Both the position numbers and the translations under genes were made by a program. This document shows positions 37,147 to 48,211 of a stretch of DNA of 64,000 nucleotides, piece by piece. The stretch's first letter is position 1; the number at the start of each line of letters is the position of its first letter. The notes under the pieces were generated by a model that was not told the DNA's origin, made no database searches, and saw only the letters and a list, made by a program, of their open reading frames with translations. This DNA is from Mycolicibacterium hippocampi (GTDB lineage: Bacteria > Actinomycetota > Actinomycetes > Mycobacteriales > Mycobacteriaceae). The DNA lies in the NCBI RefSeq assembly GCF_010723735.1, contig NZ_BLLB01000002.1:3100001-3164000 (forward strand), written 5' to 3'.

Positions 37147-39288
37147 TCACCACCACCCGGTCGCCACGGCCATCTGGCGACCGAGCTCGTCGGCCAGGGT
37201 GCGCATATAGGTGGCGGACAGGTGGTGGGCGTCGTGATACACCAGGATGTTTCCCTCGACGACCCGGCACTGTTCGGCGTTGCACACCGCATCGCTGAGA
37301 TCGAGAGGATGTAGCAGCGGATACTGCGCGGTCAGCGCCAGGGTCGGGTTGACCTCGGCCAGACCGGCAGAGCGCGGCACACCGCAGCTGACGGCGGTGC
37401 CGCCGCGCGACAGGCAATCGGCCGGGTCGCGGAGCCTGCCGTTGCGGATCAGCCACGGGGTGTCCCGGATGCCGAGAATGCGGATTCCATTGGCAGAGAG
37501 CATGTCCCAGATACCCAGGTAGCCCTCGGGAACCACATCGCCCGGGCCGTCGAGGTTGGGCCGCGTTGTGGTCGTGAACACGAAGTCGGGCCGGTCGGCG
37601 ATCAGCTTGGCCGTCGCCTTCTTGCTCCAGTGGTGGCACTGCGGATACGGCTTGTCGGAGATGGCGATCGTCGGCGCCAGCTCCGTGGTCAGCGCACATC
37701 CCATCTTCAGATAGGTGACCACCCGGAAATGGTGCCGGACTCCCAGCAGGTCCAGGGCGGTGATCCAGTGCTCGGCGTGCGAGCCGCCGGCCAGCGCGAT
37801 GGTGCGGGTGGCGTCCGGGTCGCCGTAGATGCAGTTGACGATTGCGGGGTTGAGGAAGTCGCTGATGCATCCGTCGGTCGTGCTTGCCGGCACGTCGTCG
37901 TCGGCTTCCAGCGCGGTGGGCCGCATCGGCAGATCGGGAACCCTCACCCCGTCGATCAGAGCCCGCGCTCCCGGATAGTCCCGCACCGGCAGGTTCGCGA
38001 GTTCGTGTCCGTTCGCCCGCTGCAGGACGACGTGTTCCCGCCAGCCGAACGAGGTCACCGTCAGGGCCACCGCCACCAGGGCCACCGCCGACCCGAGGGC
38101 CAGCGTCGGCCGCAGCAGCCGACCCCACAGTGGCGTCGCCAGATCCGGCGTTGCGGTCTGCGAGCGTGGATAGCGGAGCGGATTCTCGACGAACTGGGTG
38201 GTCAGATACGCCAGCAGAGCGGAAACGCCCAGCACGGCAAGCCCTTCGAGGAACCCCACACCGTTTCTGCCGGTGTGCACCAGCCAGAAGATCAGCACCG
38301 GCCAATGCCAGAGGTACAACGAGTACGCGACTGCGCCCAGCATCAGGAACGGACGCGCGGACAGTATCCGCAACGGCAGTACCGGCGCCCCGGTGCGAGC
38401 CGAACCCGCGGCGATCACCAACAGCGTCGCTCCGACCGGAACCAGCGCCCACGGACCGGGGAACTGTTGGGCTCCGTCGATCAACGCGCCGCAGGACAGG
38501 ATCGCCGCGATCCCGGCCGTCGCTGCCGCCGTGCGCGCCCACAACGGCAGCCTCAGCTGTGACAGGAACATCGCGGCGAGCACCCCGACCAGCAGTTCCC
38601 ATGCCCGGGCGAAGCTGTTGTAGTAGGCCGCGGCCTGGTTCTCGGAACCGATGATGATGGCGAAGACGAACGACGCTACGGTCAGGGCGCCCAGGAGAAC
38701 TGCCAGCACGGGTTTGAGGCGTGCACCGAGCATCGGTCGCAACGCGTAGCTGAGCAGCAGCGTCAGCGCCAGCACAGCGATGTAGAACTGCCCTTGCACC
38801 GACATCGACCAGATGTGCTGCAGCGGGCTGATGGCCTCACCCGCGCGCAGATAGTCCGAGGACGAGATCGCCAGATACCAGTTCTGGTAGTACCCGAGGC
38901 TGGCCAGGCTCTGGTCGGCGAAGGCCTCCCAGCGAGTCTCCGGCTGTAGGACAACCGTCAGCACAGCCGACACACCGAGGACGACGACGAGCGCGGGAAG
39001 CAGGCGTCGGGCCAGGCGGCGGATATGCGGCACCGGCGACAACGACGACCCGGGCGCCAGCGCGCTGCGCAGCACCATGCCCCCGAAGAAATACCCGGAC
39101 AACACCAGAAAGACGTCGACACCGCCGGATACCCGCCCGAACCAGACGTGGAACACCGCCACCAGCGCGATCGCCAGACCCCGGAGCCCGTCGAGATCGT
39201 CGCGGCGGCCACCGGCAGGCGTCGCCGGCTGCGGGGCGGCCGTCACGGGGGACGCCACCGCTTCGCGCACCATGCCGGACACGCTCAC
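37147..39288 (-). CDS. acyltransferase-3 / SGNH fusion (OafA-type O-acetyltransferase)
   Basis: 713 residues from GTG 39288 (ATG 39273 possible). Residues about 30–400 contain ten or so membrane helices with the acyltransferase-3 opening LDGLRGLAIALVAVFHVWF (conserved His). The C-terminal 280 residues are an SGNH hydrolase-like domain with AGGSHAEHW and a late DAHHLS motif. Such proteins acetylate envelope polysaccharides or lipids. In mycobacteria they modify glycolipids; the target here is unknown. Confidence 0.85.
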   Translation of the reverse strand: MSVSGMVREAVASPVTAAPQPATPAGGRRDDLDGLRGLAIALVAVFHVWFGRVSGGVDVFLVLSGYFFGGMVLRSALAPGSSLSPVPHIRRLARRLLPALVVVLGVSAVLTVVLQPETRWEAFADQSLASLGYYQNWYLAISSSDYLRAGEAISPLQHIWSMSVQGQFYIAVLALTLLLSYALRPMLGARLKPVLAVLLGALTVASFVFAIIIGSENQAAAYYNSFARAWELLVGVLAAMFLSQLRLPLWARTAAATAGIAAILSCGALIDGAQQFPGPWALVPVGATLLVIAAGSARTGAPVLPLRILSARPFLMLGAVAYSLYLWHWPVLIFWLVHTGRNGVGFLEGLAVLGVSALLAYLTTQFVENPLRYPRSQTATPDLATPLWGRLLRPTLALGSAVALVAVALTVTSFGWREHVVLQRANGHELANLPVRDYPGARALIDGVRVPDLPMRPTALEADDDVPASTTDGCISDFLNPAIVNCIYGDPDATRTIALAGGSHAEHWITALDLLGVRHHFRVVTYLKMGCALTTELAPTIAISDKPYPQCHHWSKKATAKLIADRPDFVFTTTTRPNLDGPGDVVPEGYLGIWDMLSANGIRILGIRDTPWLIRNGRLRDPADCLSRGGTAVSCGVPRSAGLAEVNPTLALTAQYPLLHPLDLSDAVCNAEQCRVVEGNILVYHDAHHLSATYMRTLADELGRQMAVATGWW

Positions 39289-39352
39289 CGCCTCACTGAC
39301 CAGGGACTACATGACTATGGCCTGGACACACCCGGCTCACGTGGTCAGTAAT

Positions 39353-40468
39353 TTACCCAGAGGGGGCGGCTGATGCCGCCTCGGCCGCATCTGCCGGCAA
39401 CGCGGGGTGCAGCCCCACCTCCTGGGTTTTCACCACGAAGTACACCGTCTGACCTGGCTGAAGGTCCAGGTCGGCGGCCGATGCCGCGGTGACGTCCGCG
39501 GCCAACCCGGTGCCGCCGTCGGGCTGATCGGCACCGCGAACCCGGACGGTCGTGCCATGGACGTCGAGTTCGGCGATCGTCACCGCAAGGGCGTTGCGGG
39601 GGCTGCCGTGCGGCAGGGAAAGGTGCACCGCCACCGCGCTCGGCCGGAACAGCGCGATGGCCGCGGTGCCCGGGGTGACGGTGCCGCTTCCGGAGATGTC
39701 GGTGCCCCAGGCGGTGCGCAGCGCGCCCGACCGGGACATCACGCCGGGGATCAGGTTGATGCCTGCGATGCGGGCGCCGAAGTCGCTGCGGGGTGCGGAC
39801 AACACCCTGCGGACCGGTCCGGCCTCGACCACCCGTCCGTCCTCGACGACGGCGACTTTGTCGGCGATGGCGAGGGCGTCGAGCAGGTCGTGGGTGACGA
39901 TGATTGCGGTGCGGCGGCCGTCGCGCAGGACCTCGCGCAGTAGCCGCCGCAACGCCGGAGCCGCGGTGACGTCGAGGGCCGCCATCGGTTCGTCGAGCAG
40001 GAGCAGTCGCGGGTCGGCCGCCAGGGCGCGGGCCACCGCGACACGTTGCGCCTGACCTCCCGACAGCTGCGCGGGCCGCCGGCCGGCCAGATCGACGGCG
40101 TCGACGGCCTCCAGCCAGTGCTGCACCGCACGCCTTGTGGCCGAACGGGACGCACCACGGCAGCGCAGCGGATAACCGACGTTGGCGGCGACGCTCATGT
40201 GCGGGAACAGCATCGCTTGTTGCGAGAGCATGGTGACCCCGCGGGAGTGGGCGGGCACGAAGGTCCCGGTGCTGGTGTCGGTCACCACGGTGCCGTCGAG
40301 TTCGATCCGACCCCGATCGGGCCGCAGCAGGCCGGCGATCATCAGCAGCAGGGTGGACTTGCCGACACCGTTGGGGCCCAACACCGCGAGCACCTCACCG
40401 TCATCGAGCACCAGGTCGAAATCGACGCCCCGCTGCTGCAGGCCGGCCCGGACGTGCACGCCGCTCAC
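39353..40468 (-). CDS. modC: molybdate ABC transporter ATP-binding protein
   Basis: 371 residues from GTG 40468. Walker [10 protein letters not shown], signature [15 protein letters not shown], Walker [13 protein letters not shown], then a C-terminal TOBE/Mop-type beta domain (about residues 290–350, [15 protein letters not shown]). It powers molybdate import with ModB and ModA. The start overlaps the modB stop. Confidence 0.92.
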   Translation of the reverse strand: MSGVHVRAGLQQRGVDFDLVLDDGEVLAVLGPNGVGKSTLLLMIAGLLRPDRGRIELDGTVVTDTSTGTFVPAHSRGVTMLSQQAMLFPHMSVAANVGYPLRCRGASRSATRRAVQHWLEAVDAVDLAGRRPAQLSGGQAQRVAVARALAADPRLLLLDEPMAALDVTAAPALRRLLREVLRDGRRTAIIVTHDLLDALAIADKVAVVEDGRVVEAGPVRRVLSAPRSDFGARIAGINLIPGVMSRSGALRTAWGTDISGSGTVTPGTAAIALFRPSAVAVHLSLPHGSPRNALAVTIAELDVHGTTVRVRGADQPDGGTGLAADVTAASAADLDLQPGQTVYFVVKTQEVGLHPALPADAAEAASAAPSG

Positions 40469-41277
40469 AGCGACCCCGTCAGCCGGCGACCGGCCGACGC
40501 GAGGACGATGATTGCGGCCACCGCGATCAGCAGCAGCGACAGCGCGACGGCAGCGTCGGCGTCGGTCTCGCGTTGCAGGTAGATCTCGAGAGGCAGCGTC
40601 CGGGTGACGCCCTGCAGTGAGCCGGCGAATGTCAGCGTCGCCCCGAATTCACCGAGTGAGCGGGCGAATGCCAGTACTGCGCCCGACGCCAGCCCGGGGA
40701 GCACCAGCGGCAGCGTCACAGTGCGCAACACCGTGGTGGGGCGGGCCCCCAGCGTGGCGGCGATGTTGTCGTAGCCCGAACCTGCCGAGCGCAGCGCCCC
40801 TTCCAGGCTGACGACCAGGAAAGGCAGCGACACGAAGGACTGGGCCAGCACCACCGCGGTGGTGGAGAAGGCGATCTGGATGCCGAGGACTTCCAGGTGC
40901 TGCCCGATCAGGCCCTGCCGGCCGAAGGTGTACAGCAGGGCGATGCCGCCGACCACCGGCGGCAGCACCAGCGGCAGCAGCACCAGGGCGCGCAGTACCG
41001 ACTGGCCGCGGAATCGGCCACGGGCCAACACAAGCGCCATCGGAACTCCGACGAGTACACACAGCACGGTGCTCGCTGTCGCCGTCTTCAAGCTCAGAAT
41101 CAGTGCGGCCCTAGAGGATTCGGACGTGATCAACGGGATGAAGTGCTCCCAGTCGATCGTGAGCAGAATGGCGACCAACGGCGTGATCACGAACAACGCG
41201 CCGGCCAGCGCGGGCGCATAGATCCAGGCCGGGAGTCCGACCTGGACCAGGCCGTCTGTCTGGCGGGCCGTGCTCAC
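40465..41277 (-). CDS. modB: molybdate ABC transporter permease
   Basis: 270 residues, five to six membrane helices, with the ABC-permease EAA loop [22 protein letters not shown]. Opening helix [17 protein letters not shown]. Overlaps modA and modC by 4 bases each. Confidence 0.92.
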   Translation of the reverse strand: MSTARQTDGLVQVGLPAWIYAPALAGALFVITPLVAILLTIDWEHFIPLITSESSRAALILSLKTATASTVLCVLVGVPMALVLARGRFRGQSVLRALVLLPLVLPPVVGGIALLYTFGRQGLIGQHLEVLGIQIAFSTTAVVLAQSFVSLPFLVVSLEGALRSAGSGYDNIAATLGARPTTVLRTVTLPLVLPGLASGAVLAFARSLGEFGATLTFAGSLQGVTRTLPLEIYLQRETDADAAVALSLLLIAVAAIIVLASAGRRLTGSL

Positions 41278-42029
41278 GGTACGGCGAATCCCGCCGCTCC
41301 CAGGACCTCCCGACCGTGCGGGCCGGTCACCAGGTCGATGAAGTCCTGCGCCGCTTGCGGGCGGGACGATCCGGTGAGCAGCGCGATCGGATAGTGGTTC
41401 ACCGCGTTCGCGGACTCGGGGAACGGGACCGAGGTCACCATCTCGCCGGCACCGGCGGCGTCGGTGACATACACCAGTCCCGCGTCCGCCTGGCCGGAGG
41501 TGATCTTGCCCAACACGTCGGTGACGGAGGATTCCTCACTCACCGGCGACAGGGTCACCCCCGTGGCATCCTCGGCCCTCTCGGCCGCCGCCCCACACGG
41601 CACCTGTGGCGCGCATACCACCAGCTGTGTTCCCGGCCTGGCCAGATCAGCGAAAGTGCTTATACCGGAGGGGTTCCCGGGCGGTGTGACGATGGTCAGC
41701 GTGTTGGCGGCGAAGGCCGCGGGATCGCCTTCCACCAGGCCCGCATCGACCGCCTTGGTCATGTTGTCGGTGTCGGCGGAGGCGAACACGTCCGCAGGAG
41801 CGCCCTGGACGAGCTGTGCGACGAGGTCGGAGGAACCGGCGAAGTTGAACGTCACCGTCGTCGCGGGGTTCTCGGTTTCGAATCGACTGCCCAGCTCGGT
41901 GAACGGGGATTTCAATGACGCCGCGGCGAAGACGACGATCTCGTCGGAGGTTCCGCTCGGCGACGACGAGCAACCCACTCCGGTGGCCGCTGCGCACAGC
42001 GCCGCGGCCACCCCGACGACAACCCTCAC
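41274..42029 (-). CDS. modA: molybdate-binding lipoprotein
   Basis: 251 residues from GTG 42029. Signal peptide with lipobox GVGC, then [20 protein letters not shown] and [20 protein letters not shown], the oxyanion-binding loops of ModA. Delivers molybdate or tungstate to ModBC. GTGA overlap with the regulator gene. Confidence 0.93.
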   Translation of the reverse strand: MRVVVGVAAALCAAATGVGCSSSPSGTSDEIVVFAAASLKSPFTELGSRFETENPATTVTFNFAGSSDLVAQLVQGAPADVFASADTDNMTKAVDAGLVEGDPAAFAANTLTIVTPPGNPSGISTFADLARPGTQLVVCAPQVPCGAAAERAEDATGVTLSPVSEESSVTDVLGKITSGQADAGLVYVTDAAGAGEMVTSVPFPESANAVNHYPIALLTGSSRPQAAQDFIDLVTGPHGREVLGAAGFAVP

Positions 42030-42433
42030 GATCCGCCCGCCGGTGTCTCGATGATCACCGTGGTCGCTTTGACAACCGCCTCCGCGACGACGCCGGGCTC
42101 GAGGCCGAGCTGGGTTGCCGACTCGGAGCTCATCAGGGACACGACGGTGAACGGACCGCACTGCATCTGCACTTCGGCCATCACCCGGTCCGCGGTCACC
42201 TTCGTGACCAGGCCCACGAATCGGTTGCGCGCGGAGCTGCCGACGCCGAGGAGGTCGGGGAGCGGTGACGCGTGCTCGCGGGCGAACCCGGCCAGCACGT
42301 CGCCGGCGATCACCTTGCGGCCGGCTTCGTCTTTCTGCGCGGTCAGGTCGCCGGAGTCGATCCAGCGCCGCACAGTGTCGTCGCTGACCCCGAGCAGCGC
42401 AGCGGCCTCCTTGATCCGGATTGCCGGCACCAT
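42026..42433 (-). CDS. molybdenum-responsive regulator (BldC/MerR-type HTH plus Mop domain)
   Basis: 135 residues. Residues 1–55 are an excisionase-like HTH (IKEAAALLGVSDDTVRRWID). Residues 68–132 are a Mop/TOBE domain (NRFVGLVTKVTADRVMAEVQ) that binds molybdate or tungstate. First gene of the mod operon; the palindrome at 42461–42475 directly upstream is its likely operator, giving molybdate-dependent autoregulation. Replaces classical ModE. Confidence 0.85.
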   Translation of the reverse strand: MVPAIRIKEAAALLGVSDDTVRRWIDSGDLTAQKDEAGRKVIAGDVLAGFAREHASPLPDLLGVGSSARNRFVGLVTKVTADRVMAEVQMQCGPFTVVSLMSSESATQLGLEPGVVAEAVVKATTVIIETPAGGS

Positions 42434-42460
42434 CGCGCGTTCCTTCCGTAAACACGTACA

Positions 42461-42475
42461 GAATGAGTCATTCTA
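42461..42475. promoter_or_regulatory. 15-bp perfect palindrome upstream of the mod operon
   Basis: AGAATGAGTCATTCT, symmetric about its central base, 28 bases upstream of the regulator start. It lies in the 72-base gap before the next gene. Likely operator for the Mop-domain regulator. Confidence 0.55.
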
Positions 42476-42505
42476 TCCGTATCCGCGGAACTTCCGAGCT
42501 CGGGT

Positions 42506-43780
42506 CTAATCGTCGTCGTCCAGCACCGAGAACGGCTCGGTCGGGGTCTCGACCACCATCAGCTGCGCGGCCGACTCCGACGGCACCACGTTGCGGGTCA
42601 GGGCCTGCAGGGCGCGTTCGGTACCCACGTCGCGGCCGGCCTGCTCGGAGAGCAACCAGCGCACCTCCAGCAGGTCGCAATACGCCTGGATCGGCGTCCC
42701 GGTACCGCCGACCGCCGCATGCGCGCGGTGCATGGTCGGCGTGGCCACCTCCATCACCCACAACTGCCCGGCGGTGCGTTGGTCCACGTCGTGACCGGCC
42801 TCGCGGCAGAGCTGGCTCTGGTAGGCCTGCAGATCACCGAGAAGGATGCGCGCCTGCCCTTCGCCGACGTCGAGACCGGTCAGCCGCTGCAGCTGCGTGG
42901 CGTGGTAGCGGCGGTCGCCGACCGCCACGTGCAGCCGGACCTGGTCGGCGGCCCCGGTCGGGTCATCGGCGACCGGTTGCATCGACACCTCGTCGACGGC
43001 GAAACCGAGCTCGTTGAGTTTGCGGATGGTTCCCTCCACCCGGTACCGGTCGGCGAAACCGAAGGTCGGCTCGGAGTGCAGCAGCTCCCACAGCCGCTGA
43101 TAGCGCGTCCTGATGTCGAGCGCTTCGTTGATGAATCCCGGTTCCAGCTCCGGCTTTTCGAGCTTTGCCGCCACATCCAACAGGCCGGCCGCGACGTTCT
43201 CCACGGTGATGTCGACGTCGTGCGTGCGCTGCCCGTCGGACAGCCGGGGATGCACCTCGCTGGTCTCGGCGTCGACGAGGAACGCCTGCAGCACCTGGCC
43301 GTCGCGGGAGAACAGCGTGTTGGCCAGCGAACAATCGCCCCAGAAAACCCCGTGGCGGTGGAGTTCGACGAGCAGCGTGGCCATGGCGTCGAACAACCGA
43401 GCCCGGTGTTTGGGTGCGTCGGCGGGCAACCGCATGAACAGCCGCCGGTACTGCCATGATCCGACCAGGTAGCGGGTCAGCAGGATCGCGGTGTCGAAGT
43501 CCGGCTGGAACACCAGCCCCGCGGGCCGCACGGAGTTCAGGGACATCTCCTCGAGGCGGCGCAACACGTCGTACTCGCGTGCCGCTATCCGCGGGGGGAG
43601 CTCCTTGAGCGCCCACAACTCGCCGTCGGAGTCGACGAACTTGACCAGGTGCCTGCTCGGTCCCACCGCGATCTCGCGCAGTGGGACCTCCGGTGCCTTC
43701 CAATCCGCCAGAGGACGGTCCCACGGCAGCGCGAGCAGTCCCGGACATGGTGCCCGAAGTCGCAGCTCGGGAGCCGCCAT
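42506..43780 (-). CDS. DUF4032 / kinase-like conserved protein
   Basis: 424 residues from ATG 43780; the open frame extends further up inside the ABC gene without coding character. N-terminal half is protein-kinase/LPS-kinase-like: WALKELPPRIAAREYDVLRR gives the Lys and Glu, and HRHGVFWGDCSLANTLF stands for the catalytic loop HxD. C-terminal half is the DUF4032 domain. Function unknown. Located 20 bases downstream of the sugar importer, probably in its transcript. Confidence 0.75.
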   Translation of the reverse strand: MAAPELRLRAPCPGLLALPWDRPLADWKAPEVPLREIAVGPSRHLVKFVDSDGELWALKELPPRIAAREYDVLRRLEEMSLNSVRPAGLVFQPDFDTAILLTRYLVGSWQYRRLFMRLPADAPKHRARLFDAMATLLVELHRHGVFWGDCSLANTLFSRDGQVLQAFLVDAETSEVHPRLSDGQRTHDVDITVENVAAGLLDVAAKLEKPELEPGFINEALDIRTRYQRLWELLHSEPTFGFADRYRVEGTIRKLNELGFAVDEVSMQPVADDPTGAADQVRLHVAVGDRRYHATQLQRLTGLDVGEGQARILLGDLQAYQSQLCREAGHDVDQRTAGQLWVMEVATPTMHRAHAAVGGTGTPIQAYCDLLEVRWLLSEQAGRDVGTERALQALTRNVVPSESAAQLMVVETPTEPFSVLDDDD

Positions 43781-43800
43781 CGCAGTTGAGGCTCCGTAGC

Positions 43801-45030
43801 TCAGCCGTTGGAGGCTGCGTGCCGCCCGCGCGACTCGGACTCGGGCTCCTCGCGTGAGCGCTCGGGGGTGACCCGGGTGAGGTTGTCTCCGGTCTGCGGG
43901 TCGAACAGGTGCAGCCGTTCGACGTCGAGCCACAGAGTGGCCTTGTCGCCCGAACGCACCCGGCTCAGCGGGTCCAACTCCACACAGATCTGCGTGCGCA
44001 GTTGCTCGCTGTCGAGCTCGCTGGCGAGTTCGGCGAGCTGCCCGGAGATCTCCGCGGTGGCCTCGAAGGGCACGAACGCGTACTGCTCGTTGCCCAGCCA
44101 TTCGGTCACGTCGATCTCGACATCAAAAGTGACTCCGCGCGAGCGCTTGTCGGTGTCGACGAACTCGGCATCCTCGAACGCGCCGGGACGGATCCCGGCG
44201 ATGTAGACCTTCCCGTCCTCGACGACCCCGCGCCACTCGTCACGCAGCGGGATCCTCGCGAACGGCAACTCGATCTCGTTGCCCTCCACCTTCGCGGGCA
44301 CGAAGTTCATCGGGGGAGAACCGATGAAGCCGGCGACGAAGAGGTTGACCGGCTGGTCGTAGAGTTCGCGCGGGCTGGCGACCTGTTGCATGATGCCCTT
44401 TTTCAGCACCGCGACCCGGTCGCCGAGAGTCATGGCCTCGGTCTGGTCGTGGGTGACGTACACCGTTGTGACACCGAGGCGGCGCTGCAGCCGCAGGATC
44501 TCGGTGCGCATCTGGCCGCGCAGTTTGGCATCGAGGTTGCTCAACGGCTCGTCGAAGAGGAACGCGTCGGCCTGGCGGACGATCGCCCGTCCCATCGCCA
44601 CCCGCTGGCGCTGGCCGCCGGACAGATTGGCCGGCTTTCGATCGAGGTGCTCACCGAGTTCGAGGGTGTCGGCTGCTTCAGTGACCAGCTTGCGGATCTC
44701 GTCGTCGGAATGCTTGCCGGACAGCCGGAGTGGGAACGCGATGTTCTCGAAGACCGTCAGGTGCGGGTAGAGCGCGTAGTTCTGGAACACCATCGCCAGG
44801 TTGCGGTCGCGTGGGGCCTTGTCGTTGACACGGGTGTCGCCGATCAGCATGTCGCCGGAGGTGATGTCCTCCAGGCCCACGATCATCCGCAGCAGCGTGG
44901 ACTTCCCGCATCCGGACGGCCCGACGAGGATCACGAACTCGCCGTCGGCGATGTCGAGGCTGACGTCGTTGACGGCCGGGAAGCCGTCGTCGTACTTCTT
45001 GACGATGTTGCGCATCGTGATTGCTGCCAT
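43801..45030 (-). CDS. sugar ABC importer ATP-binding protein (UgpC/MsmX-type)
   Basis: 409 residues. Walker A GPSGCGKST, Q-loop VFQNYALYPHLT, signature NLSGGQRQRVAMGRAI, Walker B DAFLFDEPLSNLD, H-loop TVYVTHDQTEA; C-terminal OB/TOBE domain and a charged tail. Last transport gene in the operon 48097 to 43801, whose order matches M. tuberculosis Rv2041c–Rv2038c. Confidence 0.92.
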   Translation of the reverse strand: MAAITMRNIVKKYDDGFPAVNDVSLDIADGEFVILVGPSGCGKSTLLRMIVGLEDITSGDMLIGDTRVNDKAPRDRNLAMVFQNYALYPHLTVFENIAFPLRLSGKHSDDEIRKLVTEAADTLELGEHLDRKPANLSGGQRQRVAMGRAIVRQADAFLFDEPLSNLDAKLRGQMRTEILRLQRRLGVTTVYVTHDQTEAMTLGDRVAVLKKGIMQQVASPRELYDQPVNLFVAGFIGSPPMNFVPAKVEGNEIELPFARIPLRDEWRGVVEDGKVYIAGIRPGAFEDAEFVDTDKRSRGVTFDVEIDVTEWLGNEQYAFVPFEATAEISGQLAELASELDSEQLRTQICVELDPLSRVRSGDKATLWLDVERLHLFDPQTGDNLTRVTPERSREEPESESRGRHAASNG

Positions 45031-45033
45031 GGG

Positions 45034-45857
<824 letters not shown>

Positions 45858-45861
<4 letters not shown>

Positions 45862-46790
45862 TGGTCACCCCTGACTTGCGAGAGGTCGGTTTTGAAGATC
45901 TTGATGAAGATCCAGGCGATGAGCACCACCGACAGGAACAACAGCACCGAGACGGCCGACCCCATACCGAGATTCACCAACGTGACGTTCTGCCGGTAGG
46001 CCAGGAACGAGATCGTCTCGGTGTTGTTCGCGCCCGCGGTCATCACGTAGGGGTTGTCGAAGATCCGCCACGCGTCCAGGGTGCGGAACAGCAGCGCCAC
46101 CATGATCGCGGCCTTCATGTTCGGCAGCGTGATCTTCCACAGGCGCTGCCATGCGGTGGCGCCGTCGACCTTGGCGGCCTCCTGCATGTCCTCGGGGACC
46201 TGCACCAGGCCGGCCAGCAGCAGCAGCGAGATGAACGGTGTGGTCTTCCAGATCTCCGAGAGGCAGATGACGAAGATGGCCGACCACCGGTCGCCGAACC
46301 AGTCGAATTCCGACAGGTTCAACCACTGGTTGACGAACCCGGAGTCGATGGCGAAGGCGTAGCGCCAGATGAACGCCGACACGACGGTGACGATGCCGTA
46401 CGGGATGAGGATCGCCGTGCGCAGCGGTCCTCGGCCCCGGACGATGCGCAGCATCACGAAGGCGAACCAGAACCCGAGCACGAGTTCCACGGCCACCGTG
46501 ACCACCGTGATGGCCAGCGTGGTGACGAAGTCGTTCCACCACAGCGGGTCGGTGAGGATCACCAGGTAGTTGCTCAACCCGACGAAGCTGCGGCCGCCAG
46601 GATCGGTGAGGCGGAAGTTGTACAGCGACAACACCAGTGCGTAACCCAGCGGATACGCGGTGACCAGCAGCATCACCACATACGACGGAAGGGTCAGGTA
46701 GAAGCCGAGCCGGCGCTCACCCTTGACACGCTCGCTGGCAGCGCCCTTGCCGGGATCCTTCTGGATCGGGGCATCCTGAACGGCCGTCAC
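45858..46790 (-). CDS. sugar ABC importer permease (MalF-type)
   Basis: 310 residues with a short charged N-terminus and six helices; EAA motif MQEAAKVDGATAWQRLWKIT. Overlaps both neighbours by 4 bases. Confidence 0.9.
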
Positions 46791-48097
46791 AGCAGCCGCC
46801 TCCCCGCCAGCACGTCAGCCATGAACTCGTCTGTCCTTTCCGGTGTTTCAGCCGTCACCGAGGCCGGCGGGTGCCACGTTTTCTGAATTGCGCCCGAGAT
46901 GTCGGTGTAGAACGGCGTCTGGGGCCGGGGCCCGCCCTCGGCGATGGATTCGCGGATCAGGTCGGCGTTGGCGTACTCGGCGCGGATGTCCGGGTTGTCG
47001 TACGAAGCCGCATACGGCGACGGCTCGCTCTCGTCGAGCATGTACTGGGTGGCCTTGGGCTCAGCGTTGATGCATTCGACCAGAGCCAGCGCCAGATCCG
47101 GGTGCTCGGTGAACGCGCCGATACCGAGGTTTGCGCCGCCCAGTGGCGGGGCGCTGGGGCGGTCGGGAGACACCCTGGGGTACCGGGTCCAGCCGATGTC
47201 GTCGACCACCTCTTGTGGCAGCGTGCCCTCCTCGGCCGCGCTGCGAGCCGCGGCCAGGACGTAGGGCCAGTTGACCATGAACATGCCCTGTTCGGACTGG
47301 AAGTTGGCTCGGGCCTGTTCCTCCGACGCATTCGACAGGTCGGCGGGAGCCGCGGGAGACCGTCCCAGGTTGCCGACGATCTCGGCGGCTTTCTCTCCGG
47401 CCGGGCTGGCCAGCGAGGGCTTGGCGTCGCGGCCGGCCTCGACGTCCTCCAACAGCGCACCGCCGCCGGAGAGCACCAGCGCGTTGATCAACACCGTGTA
47501 ACCCTCGTAGCGCTGCGCCTGAACGGCGACCTTCTTCTGTTGGCCTACAGCTGCTTTGACCATCTCGTCCCACGTGAACGTCGGTGAGGCGGGATCGACC
47601 CCGGCGGCCGCCGCGGCAGACTTGCGGTACCAGAGCAGTTGGGCGTTGGACTTGTAGGGCGCCCCGTAGAGCGTGTCCTTCCACATACCCGTCTCGATGG
47701 GGGCGGGCAGCATTCCCGCGGTGAGCCGGCTGGCCTCTTCACCGGTGTACGGACGAAGGAAGCCGGCGTTGGCGAATTCGGCGGTGAACACCACGTCCAT
47801 GCTCACCAGATCAATGGAGGAATCACCGGCGGCCAGGCGGCGAACCATCTGCTCGCGCTGGGCGGTGGCGGTGCTGGGCAGCGACTCGATACTCACCTGG
47901 TAGGCGCCCCCTGAGGCGTCCGCGCATTCCTGGGCTCGCGCCACGGAGCCACCGTTGTCGGGCAGGATGTACCACGTCAATGTCGGCGGGCCTCCCTGAC
48001 TGCCGCACCCGGACAACAGTGTTGCCGCCACCAAAGGCGCGCTGGCCAGGGCGGTTGCCCGGCGGCGTCGCCCCCGGGCGAACTGAATTCTCTTCAT
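46787..48097 (-). CDS. sugar-binding lipoprotein of the ABC importer
   Basis: 436 residues from ATG 48097, selected because the signal peptide and lipobox LLSGC begin there. Family-1 extracellular solute-binding fold: PTLTWYILPDNGG, ASGGAYQVSIESLPSTATAQ, DLVSMDVVFTAEFANAG. The sugar is not identifiable, but the divergent alpha-glucosidase suggests an alpha-glucoside or maltodextrin/trehalose-like compound. Confidence 0.88.
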   Translation of the reverse strand: MKRIQFARGRRRRATALASAPLVAATLLSGCGSQGGPPTLTWYILPDNGGSVARAQECADASGGAYQVSIESLPSTATAQREQMVRRLAAGDSSIDLVSMDVVFTAEFANAGFLRPYTGEEASRLTAGMLPAPIETGMWKDTLYGAPYKSNAQLLWYRKSAAAAAGVDPASPTFTWDEMVKAAVGQQKKVAVQAQRYEGYTVLINALVLSGGGALLEDVEAGRDAKPSLASPAGEKAAEIVGNLGRSPAAPADLSNASEEQARANFQSEQGMFMVNWPYVLAAARSAAEEGTLPQEVVDDIGWTRYPRVSPDRPSAPPLGGANLGIGAFTEHPDLALALVECINAEPKATQYMLDESEPSPYAASYDNPDIRAEYANADLIRESIAEGGPRPQTPFYTDISGAIQKTWHPPASVTAETPERTDEFMADVLAGRRLL

Positions 48098-48211
48098 CAC
48101 GTCCTCGTCCAAGAAGCCTGCAACGACGCCCGAGTCCGGATGAGGGCCAGGGCAGCACATTCGGTACGCGAAGAGTGTGTCACAGTTCACAACGTTGAGG
48201 GGACAGTGGTC

